64,000 nucleotides of DNA from Allomesorhizobium sp043769475 (GCF_043769475.1 NZ_CP171729.1:186001-250000); one strand, 5' to 3'; shown: positions 36,377 through 47,963, counted from the first letter of the stretch. Notes: generated by a model from the letters alone, not told the origin. Translations and numbers: made by a program.

Positions 36377-36984
36377 CGATTGTGGAAGCCGGTAGCGCGT
36401 CCACCAGAAAGGTGGCGCGGATGCCGCCTCATTCTCCACGGACGCTGTCGAAAGGCAGCTATCCCATGGCGCGTTCCCAAAACCTGCCAGTCGGCCATCG
36501 GCCCCGAAGCTGCGGTATAGATATTCGATGACCTCACCGCGCATTGCAGCACAGGCTGCTGCTTATAGCGGACGCTGAATAAAGCTGGCGCCACGGCACT
36601 CGTCCGAGCAGTTTTCGCGACCGCGCTACCCGCGAGGATCTGGAGCACCTCAATCAAATGGCAGTAATTCGCCTATGAGATCGCTGATTTTCTGGACATA
36701 TCCAATGTGGAATTGAACAAATTGTTCTACGGCCGGATGCGTACACATCGCCCGGGTTGCCTGGTCCCCTGACGATTGTAATTTGTACGTAGACCCGCCG
36801 AGAAGCAGTGGTTCCAATACAGTGCAAATGCTCACGTGGAGCGGGGGACCGCCGGCGAATTGTCATGCGAAAACCAGCAGCTTGAGCTCGATGCTGCATG
36901 ATCCCAATCAGAGAGCTGTCATGGAGCGAGCAAGAGGGGGAGGGGACGGAAGGCGGCGCTGCCCGATTTGTATGGGACTACCAC
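36377..36984. other. Intergenic DNA, no gene seen
   Basis: This lies between the convergent DUF2971-like gene and thiD. Several short frames exist on both strands, but none has a family resemblance or good start context. It is probably degenerate island DNA at the border of the vitamin cargo. Confidence 0.5.
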
Positions 36985-37761
36985 TCATGCGCCCCGCCAC
37001 TCCCGAAGGCCAATCCAGCCGGCATCCTTCCGAAGCTTCTCGAAAACATATTGCTTGGCGCTTCGCACGCTTGCTTCCAGAGACGCCCCAAGGGCAAGAG
37101 AGCTGGCGATGGCGCTGGATAGAATACAACCGGTTCCGCGCATCCCACGCTGCAAGCGAGGCGCTTCGAACCGAACAGAAGGGTGGTTCGGCTGCAACAG
37201 CACATCGATGGCTTGGGCTCCCCGCGCATGCCCGCCCTTGACGAGCACAGCTGCCTTGACGCTCCTCGCCAGTTCTTCGCCCTGGAGAAGAGCAGTTTCT
37301 TCGTCCGGCGCCGGTGCCGATCCGTTCAACCTCGCCAACTCGACCAGGTTGGGCGTGACAAGCCGGCAGAACGGCATCAGATCGCGGCGTAGCCCTGCAA
37401 TGGCATCGTCCTCCAGCAGCACTCGTCCCGAAGTAGAGGCGAGCACGGGGTCGAGCACCACAGGCACTTGGCGGTTGCTCGCCAGAACGGCCCCGACCGC
37501 CTCGATCGCGGCCGCCGTCCCCATCATGCCGACCTTGACCGCAGCGACACGGTTGGCGGCAAAGGCAGCGCGCATCTGGGCGGCGATAAGCTCCGGCGGC
37601 ATCTGCTCGATCCGCTCGACGGTTCCATGCGTCTGGACAGTGACGGCGGTAATGGCGAGGCAGCTGCGCAGCTCGAACGCGCAAACCGTCTCGACGTCGC
37701 GGGCTATTCCCGCGCCGCCGCTCGAATCCGAGCCGGCGACAATGAGGACATGCCTCGTCAT
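36985..37761 (-). CDS. thiD: ThiD, hydroxymethylpyrimidine/phosphomethylpyrimidine kinase
   Basis: A 258-residue ribokinase-fold kinase that phosphorylates HMP and HMP-P in thiamine synthesis. Motifs are VLIVAGSDSSGGAGIARD at the start, KVGMMGT, VVLDPVLASTSG and the C-terminal anion-hole region LQRGMRGTGCILSSAIAS (GTGC). In most ThiD proteins the pattern is GAGIQAD; here Ile-Ala-Arg-Asp is a modest variation. It is last in thiCOSGED, with an ATGA overlap with thiE. Confidence 0.95.
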   Translation of the reverse strand: MTRHVLIVAGSDSSGGAGIARDVETVCAFELRSCLAITAVTVQTHGTVERIEQMPPELIAAQMRAAFAANRVAAVKVGMMGTAAAIEAVGAVLASNRQVPVVLDPVLASTSGRVLLEDDAIAGLRRDLMPFCRLVTPNLVELARLNGSAPAPDEETALLQGEELARSVKAAVLVKGGHARGAQAIDVLLQPNHPSVRFEAPRLQRGMRGTGCILSSAIASSLALGASLEASVRSAKQYVFEKLRKDAGWIGLREWRGA

Positions 37762-38363
37762 CGCCACTGGGCTGTCCCTGCCAGCCATTCCAGTGCGCGT
37801 GCCTCCGGATGCGCGTTGCGGGTGATGTCGGTGACGACCGCAGCACTCTGGGCGCCCTGCGCGAAGACACCGGAAATGCGCTCGACAGTAAGTCCGCCGA
37901 TGGCCACGAGCGGAAGGTTGCCGATGCGATGTTTCCAGACGGAGACGCGATCGAGCCCCTGCGGCGGCCATTTCATGGCTTTGAGTGTGGTGCGGTAGAT
38001 CGGGCCGAGCGCGACATAATCGGGCTCCGCGAAGAGTGCCGTTTCCAGCTCGACTTTGTCGTGCGTGCTTAAGCCCAGCCTCACGCCAGCCCGCCTGATC
38101 GCCCCTACATCGGCCAAGGCGAGATCCTCCTGGCCGAGATGCACGAAATCGCAACCCTCCTCGATCGCGATGCGCCAGTAATCGTTGACGACGAGCTGGC
38201 AGCCCTGGCCTTCGCATACTGTCTTCGAAGCACGAATCTCCCGGCGCAGAATGGCTTCGTCCTGGTCCTTGATGCGCAGCTGCACCAGCTTCACGCCAAG
38301 CGGCACCAGGCGTTCGATCCACGCGCTGGAATTGACGATCAGGTAGAACGGATCGAGTTTCAT
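37758..38363 (-). CDS. thiE: ThiE, thiamine phosphate synthase
   Basis: About 201 residues of the TIM-barrel TMP synthase, which joins HMP-PP and thiazole phosphate. Recognisable parts: VKLVQLRIKDQDE near residue 27, CQLVVNDYWRIAIEEGCDFVHLGQEDL, LGLSTHDKVELETAL, PDYVALGPIYRTTLK and LPLVAIGGLTVERISGVFAQGA. The start was chosen at ATG 38363 (MKLDPFYLIV), which overlaps the thiG stop by 4 bp; longer starts have an unlikely His/Arg-rich lead. It is shorter than E. coli ThiE but normal for alphaproteobacteria. Confidence 0.93.
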   Translation of the reverse strand: MKLDPFYLIVNSSAWIERLVPLGVKLVQLRIKDQDEAILRREIRASKTVCEGQGCQLVVNDYWRIAIEEGCDFVHLGQEDLALADVGAIRRAGVRLGLSTHDKVELETALFAEPDYVALGPIYRTTLKAMKWPPQGLDRVSVWKHRIGNLPLVAIGGLTVERISGVFAQGAQSAAVVTDITRNAHPEARALEWLAGTAQWR

Positions 38364-39133
38364 AAAAACGCCGCCATGCCGATGATGGGCGTGGAGGGAA
38401 CGGCCATGTCCCGCGGCTGCAGCAGGCCGGCGCAATATGCCTCGTGGCCCGCTTCCACTGCTTTGCCAAACGCCGCTGCCATGGCGACCGGATCGCCTGC
38501 CTTGGCGACTGCGGTGTTGAGGAGCACCGCGTCGTAGCCGAGTTCCATGACGATTGCGGCATGCGACGGACGGCCGATCCCGGCATCGACGATCATGGGA
38601 ACGCCCGGGAAATGACCGCGCAGGCTACGCAGCGCATCTAGATTCTGCGGTCCGCGCGCAGAGCCAATCGGCGCACACCAAGGCATCAACACACTGCAGC
38701 CGGCGTCAAGCAGGCGCCCGGCAACGACAAGGTCATCGGTTGTGTAGGGAAAGACATCGAAGCCTTCGGAGACAAGGATTCTTGCGGCGTCGACCAGCCC
38801 GAAGACATCGGGCTGCAATGTGTCGTGGTTGCCGATCACTTCGAGCTTGATCCAGTTCGTGCCGAACACCTCGCGCGCCATCCTCGCCGTGGTGACCGCC
38901 TCCTGGACCGAGTGGCAGCCCGCCGTGTTGGGCAGGACGCGAACACCTAGAGACTGGACCAGCGACCAGAACTGGCCACCGGATTTGCCGCCGGAGGTTT
39001 CGCGGCGGAGCGAGATGGTGACAATCTCGGCGCCCGACGCCTTGACCGCCTCAGTCATGACAGCCGGCGAGGGGTAGAGCGCGGTGCCAAGCAAAAGGCG
39101 CGACGATAGGTTTTGTCCGTAGAGATCGAGCAC
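38360..39133 (-). CDS. thiG: ThiG, thiazole synthase
   Basis: A 257-residue TIM-barrel thiazole synthase. It condenses deoxyxylulose phosphate, ThiS thiocarboxylate and dehydroglycine. Visible family sequence: SSRLLLGTALYPSPAVMTEAVKASGAEIVTISLRR at the start, LPNTAGCHSVQEAVTTARMARE, WIKLEVIGN with the Schiff-base Lys, PYTTDDLVVAGRLLDAGC, MPWCAPIGSARG and VDAGIGRPSHAAIVMELGYDAVLLNTAVAKA. It lies 4 bp after thiS. Confidence 0.96.
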   Translation of the reverse strand: MLDLYGQNLSSRLLLGTALYPSPAVMTEAVKASGAEIVTISLRRETSGGKSGGQFWSLVQSLGVRVLPNTAGCHSVQEAVTTARMAREVFGTNWIKLEVIGNHDTLQPDVFGLVDAARILVSEGFDVFPYTTDDLVVAGRLLDAGCSVLMPWCAPIGSARGPQNLDALRSLRGHFPGVPMIVDAGIGRPSHAAIVMELGYDAVLLNTAVAKAGDPVAMAAAFGKAVEAGHEAYCAGLLQPRDMAVPSTPIIGMAAFL

Positions 39134-39137
39134 GGGA

Positions 39138-39335
39138 TCAGCCTCCCTTCATCGGTGCAAGGATTTCGATGCGGTCGCCGTCGGTGAGCCGGCAGCGGTC
39201 GCGCTCCCTGGCCGCAACGACCTCGCCGTTCAGCGCTGTGGCAAGCCAGTTGCCCTGGAAATCGAGTTCGGTGAGCAAAGCGGCGAGCGTCTCGGCCGCG
39301 ACTTCATGGCCCTGGCCGTTAACGATGAGCTTCAA
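39138..39335 (-). CDS. thiS: ThiS, sulfur carrier protein
   Basis: A 65-residue ubiquitin-like protein ending in the required Gly-Gly (ILAPMKGG), which is adenylated and thiocarboxylated for ThiG. It begins MKLIVNGQGHEV. I chose the TTG at 39335 because AAAGGAG lies seven bases before it; another TTG at 39341 has almost no spacing. It overlaps the end of thiO by 17 bp and precedes thiG by 4 bp. No thiF is present in this window. Confidence 0.92.
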   Translation of the reverse strand: MKLIVNGQGHEVAAETLAALLTELDFQGNWLATALNGEVVAARERDRCRLTDGDRIEILAPMKGG

Positions 39336-40298
39336 GGGCAAACTCCTTTGCTGCCGGATGTCCCAGGATCATGTCGGCCGTCTGCCGCGCCATGGCCGGC
39401 GCGAGCAGGAAGCCGTGGCGGTAGAGGCCGTTGATGCGGATGTTCTTTCCCTCACGTTCGACGCGAGGCAGGTTGTCGGCAAAGGCGGGGCGCACGCCGA
39501 CGCCTGCTTCCACCAGTTCAGCCTCGCCGAAGGCCCGATGCAGCGCGTAAGCGGCGCTCAGCAACTCCATGGTCGAGCGCACGGTGATCGGGCCTGCGGC
39601 GTTGCACTCGATCATCGTCGCGCCGACCATGAACAGGCATTCCGAACGCGGCACGACATAGACCGGGATGCGCGGATGAAGCAGCCGCACTGGCCGGGCC
39701 AGCGATATCTCTCGTGTTCTGAGCACGAGCATCTCGCCGCGCACGCCGCGCAGTTCCGGGCAACTGTCGGCAATGCCAGTGCAGTCCACCTCGATCTCCG
39801 AGGTGGCGGACACCGCGCCGCAGCCGAACTCAAGACGTGCGCCCATACGGAGCAGCTTGTCGCCAAGTGCGAGCAACGCCTTGCGCGGGTCGAGATGCGC
39901 TTCCTCGGCGAAGAACAGCCCACGTCCGAGCCGGCCCGCAAGGGCAGGTTCGAGCGCCGCGATCTCGCCTTGATCGAGCTGCCTGAAACCGGATGTACGG
40001 CGACCGAACCGGGTGAGCTCACCGGTGTCGCGGGCAGGCGCCAGCACCAATGTGCCGTTGCGCAAGACGTGACCCGGCAGCGCCGCATCCCACCAGTCGG
40101 CCGACCCGCGTCCGAGTGTGAGCACCGCCTCCTCAGCGCTCTCTCGCTCGCACCAGGGTGCGAGCATGCCGCCGGCCTGCCAGGAGGCGTTGCCGGCGAT
40201 CTCCATGCGCGCCTCGACCACGGTCACATCAGCGCCGCGCGTCGCCAGTTCGTGCGCGAGCGTCAACCCGGCGACGCCCGCTCCGCGAATGAGCACCT

Positions 40299-40302
<4 letters not shown>
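39319..40302 (-). CDS. thiO: ThiO, glycine oxidase (FAD-dependent)
   Basis: A 327-residue DAO-family flavoenzyme that makes dehydroglycine for the thiazole ring. The N-terminal dinucleotide-binding motif is VLIRGAGVAGLTLAHELATRGADVTVVEAR. GNASWQAGGMLAPWCE near residue 37 and GLYRHGFLLAPAMARQTADMILG at the C-terminus are typical. The start overlaps the thiC stop by 4 bp. ThiO with ThiC, S and G is the oxygen-dependent route usual in rhizobia, replacing ThiH. Confidence 0.94.
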
Positions 40303-42119
<1,817 letters not shown>

Positions 42120-42227
42120 TTGAGGCTCCTTTGCTCATGCATTGGAGACCCAGTTCTGTGCCGGAAGGATGAAAAGACGCTCTGGCCTGCCTGCTTACAG
42201 GATTTCGGGCATGGACTCCCGCAAAGC

Positions 42228-42335
42228 GCTTGCACCGTCCCTACGCCAGTATGAACTGGATCAGGTTCAACGGGTCACTGCGCCGCAAAAAGCCAGCAGT
42301 ATCTCAGCCCCTTGCCGGGACTCCCCTGGTGAATG
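42228..42335 (-). ncRNA. TPP riboswitch (THI element) of the thi operon
   Basis: On the minus strand the conserved THI sequence is plain: GGGGAGTCCC, GGGGCTGAGA, then ACCCGTTGAACCTGATCCAG, and the 3' part ACTGGCGTAGGGACGGTGCA. It lies in the leader of thiC and should shut down thiC expression when thiamine pyrophosphate is plentiful. Confidence 0.96.
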
Positions 42336-42442
42336 CCTCAGGTTGAACGGGCGATCGCGACTTTGTCAAGCGCATTCGGACCCCATCGGCAACTGCGGCC
42401 AACCACATCGGGCGGAAAGCTTGCGCGATGCGTCGGATAAAT

Positions 42443-42895
42443 TCACGCCCCGGAGACCAGGGCAGGAATGGCCAATGCCGCATTCGACTCGTCGAGGATG
42501 GAGAAACTGTATCGGCCATGTGCGTCGATATCGACCGAATAGGTCAGGCGATCGAGTATATGGTTGTCCTGGTCGAACGTGACAATCCGTGGCTTCAGTG
42601 AGGTGATCTGCGCTTCGTCCAGGTAGATGGAGTTGCAGACAATGATCTGGTCGTCGGGCTGGCAGGTGCGGGCCGCCGCACCGTTGAGGATGCAGCATCG
42701 TGAGCCGCGCTCGCCGAGAATGACATAGGTCGAAATCCGCGCGCCGGAATTCTTGTTCCATATCTCCACGAATTCCATGGGCAGGATCCCGGCTGCTTCG
42801 CAGTGGTCGGGGTCCAGCGTTATCGAGCCATGGTAGTCGAGCTTCGCTTCAGTGACGTGGAGGCCGTGCAGCTTGCCGGCGACTATTTTTCGCAT
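42443..42895 (-). CDS. panD: PanD, aspartate 1-decarboxylase
   Basis: About 150 residues. This pyruvoyl enzyme makes beta-alanine for pantothenate. The self-processing site is YHGSITLD (Gly23-Ser24, the usual Gly24-Ser25), and further family sequence is RISTYVILGERGSRCCILNGAAARTCQPDDQIIV. The start MRKIVAGKLHGL at 42895 is the classic one; an ATG three codons upstream is possible. It lies 55 bp after bioZ on the same strand, so it is probably the last gene of the nadABC-bioBFDAZ-panD series. panBC are at 52.6-54.4 kb. Confidence 0.93.
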   Translation of the reverse strand: MRKIVAGKLHGLHVTEAKLDYHGSITLDPDHCEAAGILPMEFVEIWNKNSGARISTYVILGERGSRCCILNGAAARTCQPDDQIIVCNSIYLDEAQITSLKPRIVTFDQDNHILDRLTYSVDIDAHGRYSFSILDESNAALAIPALVSGA

Positions 42896-42950
42896 TGGTT
42901 CCATCCATTTAGATAAGAGCGTTGATGTCCTGTGGCAGGTTGCAGCCCGA

Positions 42951-43934
42951 CTAAATTCGGACGACGAGAGCGCCGCCGCTCAGACCGGCGCCCGCTGCCG
43001 CCAAAAGAATTCTTTCGCCCCGCCGAAACGGCTCCGCCTGGTGGGCGAGCGAGAGCGACAGCGGAATCGTCGCGGCGGAGGAATTGCCATAGTCGGCGAT
43101 GGTCTTGACAATCGCCTGATCGGCTATGCCGAGATTTCGCCCAACGGCATCGAAAATGCGGGCGTTGGCCTGGTGTGGTAGGAATCGATCGATGTCTTGC
43201 GATGGCATCTGGGCAGCAGTGAGCGCCTCCTTCGAACAGGCAGTCATCATCTCCACGGCCTTGGCAAACACTTCGCGTCCATCGGTGATTGTCATCCGGG
43301 TTTGCTCGATGTCGAGATCGCGACGAAATGGCTTGTTGCTCCCCCCGGCGGGAATCTGGATCAGCCCGTAGCCCGAGCCGTCGGAGTCCACCGAAACGCC
43401 GAGGATGCCTCGATCCAGGTCCTCGCAGGGGCCAATCACCACGGCGCCGGCGGCATCGGCAAACAGCACGGCGCTGGCGCGCTCGGCCGGATTTATCCGG
43501 CGGCTGAGAATGTTGGCGGCGATCACAAGGGCCGCTTTGCCGTGCAAACGGGTAAAGCCGTCCGCGAACATCAGCGCATAAATGAAGCCCGCGCAGGCGC
43601 CGGTCAGATCGACAGCGCCGGCGCGGCTCAGCCCCAGCCGATGTGCGACGAGCGCCGCGCTGGGTGGCAGCAGGTGGTCGGGCGTCGAGGTGGCCAGCAA
43701 CAGCAGGCCAATGTCGCTGCGGTCAATGCCGGCATTCGCCAGCGCCATGGCGCCGGCACGGTCGGCAATGCCGGACAGCGTGTCTTCGTCCGTTGCCCAG
43801 AAGCGCGAACGAATTCCGGTACGCCGCTCGATCCAGCCTTGTTCGAGGCCAAGACTGTTTTCGATTTCGGCGTTCTCGACCTTTCGCCCGGGCGCATGGT
43901 GGCCAAACCCGAGAATGCGCGACGATCTGCTCAT
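42951..43934 (-). CDS. bioZ: BioZ, 3-oxoacyl-ACP synthase III-like enzyme of biotin synthesis
   Basis: About 327 residues of the FabH thiolase fold. The catalytic triad is visible: Cys in VDLTGACAGFIYAL, His in FLPHQANARI and Asn in YGNSSAATIPLS. BioZ in Mesorhizobium and relatives makes the pimeloyl-type precursor for biotin in place of BioC/BioH; this is known from alphaproteobacteria. The start at ATG 43934 (MSRSSRILGFGHHAP) overlaps the bioA stop by 4 bp. Its place in bioBFDAZ separates it from a housekeeping FabH. Confidence 0.93.
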   Translation of the reverse strand: MSRSSRILGFGHHAPGRKVENAEIENSLGLEQGWIERRTGIRSRFWATDEDTLSGIADRAGAMALANAGIDRSDIGLLLLATSTPDHLLPPSAALVAHRLGLSRAGAVDLTGACAGFIYALMFADGFTRLHGKAALVIAANILSRRINPAERASAVLFADAAGAVVIGPCEDLDRGILGVSVDSDGSGYGLIQIPAGGSNKPFRRDLDIEQTRMTITDGREVFAKAVEMMTACSKEALTAAQMPSQDIDRFLPHQANARIFDAVGRNLGIADQAIVKTIADYGNSSAATIPLSLSLAHQAEPFRRGERILLAAAGAGLSGGALVVRI

Positions 43935-45196
43935 GCTCGCGAGCCAAAGCGTTCGCCGGCTTCCTCGATGGCGTCGTAGAGACCGTCCAACTCGTCGCCG
44001 GTGATGCAATAGGGCGGGAGAAGGTAGAGGACATTGCCAAGCGGGCGCACAAGCAGCCCGCGCTCGAGGAAGAACGCGCGCAGCTTCGGACCGATCTCGG
44101 CGAGATAGCCGGCTGAGCCGGCGCGCAGATCGAGGGCCGCGATCGTCCCGGTTGTCCGGCTATCGATGAAGAAGGGATTTTCGCGAAAACGCCGGAGCCC
44201 GGCTGACTGCTTCGCGCTCAAGGCCGCGATCCGCTCGGCCACCGGCTCGTCACGCCAGATCTCGACATTGGCGAGTGCTGCCGCGCAGGCAATCGGATTG
44301 GCGGTATAGGAACTCGAGTGGAAGAAGGTCTTCTTGCGGTCCTCGGAATAATGGGCATGGAAGATGGCATCGGTGGCAAGCGTGGCCGCCAGCGGGATGG
44401 CGCCGCCGGTCAGACCCTTCGAGGTGCACAGGATGTCTGGAGAGATGGCTGCCTGCTCGCAGGCGAACATGGTTCCGGTCCGCCCCCAGCCGGTCATCAC
44501 TTCGTCGGCGATCAGGAGCGTGCCGTAGGCTTCGGCGATCTTCTTCAGTTCGGCCAGAACCCAGGCCGGATACATCAGCATGCCGCCGGCGCCGAGTACG
44601 AGCGGCTCGACGATCAGCGCGGCAGTGCTTCGGGCGCGGGAGACTTCCTCGAACCAATCGAGCGTTTCCTGCTCGCGCCCGGCGGCCGGGAAGGGGATGG
44701 TGTCAACCTCGAACAGCAAAGGCTCGTAGGCGGCATTGAACACGCCACGGGCGCCGACGCTCATCGTGCCGATCGTGTCGCCGTGATAGCTGTGCTCCAT
44801 GGCGACGATGCGCGAACGCGGCGCGCCGATGTTGCGGAAATAACCGAGCGCCATCTTGAGCGCCACCTCGACGCTGGTCGAGCCGCTGTCCGAATAGAAC
44901 AGCCAGTCGAGGCCCGCAGGCGCCATTTCGACCAGCGCCGATGCCAATTTCTCGGCCGGCTCATGGGTGAGCCCGGCGAAGATCACCTGGTCCAAAGTCT
45001 CGGTCGCATTCCGGATCGCGTCCATGATCTTCGGATGGCGATGGCCGTGGGTGACCACCCACCAGGACGAAATGGCGTCGAGAATGCGCCTTCCGTCCGC
45101 CGTTTCCAGATAGGCGCCCCTGGTTCGCGCAATCGACGGCATGGCCGGTTCGACGGCATGCTGGGTGAAGGGGTGCCAGACAGCCGAGCGGTTCAC
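43931..45196 (-). CDS. bioA: BioA, adenosylmethionine-8-amino-7-oxononanoate aminotransferase
   Basis: About 421 residues of a class III PLP aminotransferase that makes DAPA from KAPA. Motifs: VWHPFTQHAVEPAMPSIARTRGAYLETADG, SSWWVVTHGHRHP, FYSDSGSTSVEVALKMALGYF, LIADEVMTGWGRTGTMFACEQA, and CTSKGLTGGAIPLAATL with the PLP Lys. The start is GTG 45196, which overlaps the bioD stop (GTGA); longer starts lead into an Arg/Pro-rich shadow. It is also coupled to bioZ by a 4-bp overlap. Confidence 0.97.
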   Translation of the reverse strand: MNRSAVWHPFTQHAVEPAMPSIARTRGAYLETADGRRILDAISSWWVVTHGHRHPKIMDAIRNATETLDQVIFAGLTHEPAEKLASALVEMAPAGLDWLFYSDSGSTSVEVALKMALGYFRNIGAPRSRIVAMEHSYHGDTIGTMSVGARGVFNAAYEPLLFEVDTIPFPAAGREQETLDWFEEVSRARSTAALIVEPLVLGAGGMLMYPAWVLAELKKIAEAYGTLLIADEVMTGWGRTGTMFACEQAAISPDILCTSKGLTGGAIPLAATLATDAIFHAHYSEDRKKTFFHSSSYTANPIACAAALANVEIWRDEPVAERIAALSAKQSAGLRRFRENPFFIDSRTTGTIAALDLRAGSAGYLAEIGPKLRAFFLERGLLVRPLGNVLYLLPPYCITGDELDGLYDAIEEAGERFGSRA

Positions 45197-45831
45197 GCGC
45201 GGACCTCGTCGAACGCCGCCATGTTGAAGTATGTGGTCATCGCCAAGCGCAGCATCCCGGCCGTCAGGGGCTCGAGCAAGGGCAGGCGGCCGAGCACGCG
45301 CACCTGGCCGGTTCCAGCGATCGTGCACTCGGTGTCAGGCATTGCCTCGCCAACAAAGGCCACGCCGAGCAACGGGATATCACGGCGGCGCAGCGCCTCG
45401 ATCGATAGCAGCGTGTGGTTGATGGTGCCGAGCGAGGTGCGCGCGCAAAGCACCACCGGCGCCTGCCAACGGGCGAAGACGTCGATGAACAGGGTCTTGC
45501 GTGTGAGCGGCACCATCAGGCCGCCGGCGCCCTCCACGATCAAGGGACATTCGATTTCGGGCAGCACGAGGCTGTCGGGGTCGATCGTCACGCCTTCGAG
45601 CTCGGCGGCACGATGCGGCGACAGCGGTCGCGTCAGGCGCCAGGCTTCAGGCAGGATCCGCTCGGGCGTCAGTTCGCCGAGGCGCGCAACCGTCTGGCTG
45701 TCTGTTTCACCCTCAAGGCCCGACTGTACGGGTTTCCAGTAGGCGCCACCCAGCAGGTTGGCGAGACCGGCCGCGACAACTGTCTTGCCGATTCCGGTAT
45801 CAGTGCCCGTGATGATGATGCACTTGGTCAT
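45193..45831 (-). CDS. bioD: BioD, dethiobiotin synthetase
   Basis: A 212-residue P-loop ligase that closes the ureido ring of dethiobiotin. The Walker A-like start is IIITGTDTGIGKTVVAAGLANLL, followed by YWKPVQSGLE and ECPLIVEGAGGLMVPLTRKTLFIDVF, all characteristic. It overlaps bioF and bioA by 4 bp on each side, indicating translational coupling along the operon. Confidence 0.97.
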   Translation of the reverse strand: MTKCIIITGTDTGIGKTVVAAGLANLLGGAYWKPVQSGLEGETDSQTVARLGELTPERILPEAWRLTRPLSPHRAAELEGVTIDPDSLVLPEIECPLIVEGAGGLMVPLTRKTLFIDVFARWQAPVVLCARTSLGTINHTLLSIEALRRRDIPLLGVAFVGEAMPDTECTIAGTGQVRVLGRLPLLEPLTAGMLRLAMTTYFNMAAFDEVRA

Positions 45832-46967
45832 GCCGAGGCCACCACCTCGGCCAGCGCCTCGACCATCGCAGAGATGTCGGCTTCGCCAACGTTGAGCGTC
45901 AGCGAAATGCGCAGGCGCGACGTGCCCTCGGGCACTGTGGGCGGGCGAATGCCGCGTATGTCGAAGCCACGTGCCTGCAGTGCTGCCGCCACTGCCATGG
46001 TGCGCCCCACGTCACCGATGACGAAGGGCTGGATCTGCGAGCCGCTGGGCGTCACGTCGCAGCGTTCGGCCAATTCCCGACCCGTTAGGGCTACGTGTTC
46101 GTGCAACTGAACGCGGCGCATGGGCTCGTCGGACAGCATGGCGAGCGCTTCGCGCGCCGCGACTGCCATCAGCGGCGATGGTGCGGTGGCGTAGATGAAG
46201 GGTCGGCACCGGTTGACGAGATAGTCGCACAGCGTTCGCGGTCCGGTGACCAGTGCGCCGGACGCACCGAGCGCCTTGCCGCATGTATGGAGCGCGACGA
46301 TGTTGTCGCGGCCCTCGAACGCCGCGGCCAGCCCCCGGCCATCCGGTCCCCAGACGCCGGTGGCATGCGCCTCGTCGACGACGAGAAATGCCTCGTGCCG
46401 ATCGGCAAGCGCGACGAGGTTCTCCAAAGGCGCGCAGTCGCCATCCATGCTGTAGAGGCTTTCGATCGCGATCCAGACACGCCCAATACCGCCTTCGGCG
46501 CGCCACTGCGTGATCGCATCCTCGACAGCGTCGACGTCGTGGTGCGCGGCCAGGTTCAACGCGGCCCGTCCGGCCTGCGCGCCCTCATGCATGCTGGCAT
46601 GAGCAAGCTGGTCGAGGATCAAAAGATCGCCCTTCTGCGGCAGCGTGGTCAGCAGCGCGAAGTTGGCGGTGTAGCCGCTACCGAAGAACAGTGCGCGTTC
46701 GGCTCCGAAGAACGCCGCCGCGTCGGCTTCCAGTGCCTCGTGTTCCGGCGCATTGCCGCGCAACAGCCGCGAACCCGTGGCGCCAACCGGCGTGCCCCGC
46801 GCAATCGCGGCCGCAACCGCCTCGCCAAGTCTCCTGGAGGCGGCAAGCCCGAGATAGTCGTTTGACGAGAAGTCGAGCCCGGCGCGCGGCGACAGCGTCC
46901 GCAGCCGGTCCCTGCGCGCCAGCCCCTGCAATGTCGCGTCAAAGCGTGCAAGAAGTGCCGCGTTCAT
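45828..46967 (-). CDS. bioF: BioF, 8-amino-7-oxononanoate synthase
   Basis: A 379-residue PLP enzyme of the alpha-oxoamine synthase family. Sequence landmarks are LDFSSNDYLGLAASRRLGEAV, GATGSRLLRGNAPEHEALEADAAAFFGAERALFFGSGYTANFA, FLVVDEAHATGVWGPDGRGLA and HTCGKALGASGALVTG with the PLP Lys. It is complete and overlaps both the bioB end (ATGA) and the bioD start. Confidence 0.97.
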   Translation of the reverse strand: MNAALLARFDATLQGLARRDRLRTLSPRAGLDFSSNDYLGLAASRRLGEAVAAAIARGTPVGATGSRLLRGNAPEHEALEADAAAFFGAERALFFGSGYTANFALLTTLPQKGDLLILDQLAHASMHEGAQAGRAALNLAAHHDVDAVEDAITQWRAEGGIGRVWIAIESLYSMDGDCAPLENLVALADRHEAFLVVDEAHATGVWGPDGRGLAAAFEGRDNIVALHTCGKALGASGALVTGPRTLCDYLVNRCRPFIYATAPSPLMAVAAREALAMLSDEPMRRVQLHEHVALTGRELAERCDVTPSGSQIQPFVIGDVGRTMAVAAALQARGFDIRGIRPPTVPEGTSRLRISLTLNVGEADISAMVEALAEVVASA

Positions 46968-47963
46968 TGCGCCTCAATTTCCATCGGCTCAATGCCAAGG
47001 CGCCGGAACAGCAGCGTATCCTTGTCCTCACCGGGATTATCCGCCGTCAGCAGCGTATCGCCGACGAAGATGGAATTGGCGCCGGCAAAGAAACACAGCG
47101 CCTGCATCTCGTCGGTCATGGCGGCGCGGCCGGCGGAAAGACGGACATACGATTTGGGCATCATGATGCGCGCCAGCGCGATGATCTCGCACGAATTCGA
47201 TCGGGTCGATCGGCCTGGCGTCGGCAAGCGGGGTGCCGGGTATCGGGATCAGCATGTTGATTGGAACGCTTTCGGGATGTTCCGGCAGATTGGCGAGCGT
47301 CACCAGCATGTCGATCCGGTCCACCGGCTCTTCGCCCATGCCGACAATACCGCCGCAGCAGACTTTGATGCCGGACTGGCGGACATGCTCAAGCGTCTCG
47401 AGCCGATCGGCAAAGCTGCGCGTGCGGATGATCTCGCCGTAGTAGCGCTCGGACGTATCGATGTTGTGGTTGTAGTAGTCGAGACCAGCCTGTTTCAATT
47501 GAGCGGCCTGCTCGAGATCGAGCATGCCGAGGGTCATGCAGGTCTCCATGCCCAGCGCCTTGACGCCTTCGACCATCGCCACGACCGCATCCATGTCGCG
47601 CCGCTTGGGATTTCGCCAGGCCGCGCCCATGCAATAGCGGGTGGCGCCGGCTTCACGCGCCTTGGTCGCTTCGGCAATGACGCGCTTGACCTCCATCAGC
47701 TTCGACGCCTTCAGGCCTGTTTCGTGATGAGTGGACTGGCTGCAATAGCCGCAATCCTCCGGGCATCCGCCTGTCTTGATGCTGAGAAGCCGGCTGAGCT
47801 GGACCTTGTTCGGATCGAAATTCTGGCGGTGAATGGTTTGCGCCAGGAAGAGGAGGTTGTTGAAGGGCGCATCGTGAAGCGCCCGAGCCTTTTCCAAGGT
47901 CCACATTCCGCCATCAGTGCATTCTGCTTCTGGCATTGTCTTCATTGAATTCGGCGCGTGCAT
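46964..47963 (-). pseudogene. bioB: BioB, biotin synthase, frame broken by +1 near the C-terminus
   Basis: The N-terminal frame carries the radical-SAM cluster motif GGCPEDCGYCSQS (Cys 67, 71, 74 counted from ATG 47963), TRYCMGAAWRNP, and runs to PIDPIEFVR. The rest (IALARIMMPKSYVRLSAGR, ALCFFAGANSIFVGDTLLTADNPGEDKD) follows in the +1 frame to 46964. Removing one base near 47185-47195 would give an ordinary BioB of about 332 residues. BioB inserts sulfur into dethiobiotin. Such a break would abolish biotin synthesis unless another copy exists, or it is a sequencing error. No BioR-type operator was found upstream. It lies 100 bp after nadC. Confidence 0.9.

Noticed and set aside
44318..45742. 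474-codon plus-strand frame over bioA and bioD
   Set aside because: Antisense shadow; bioA and bioD are intact on the other strand.
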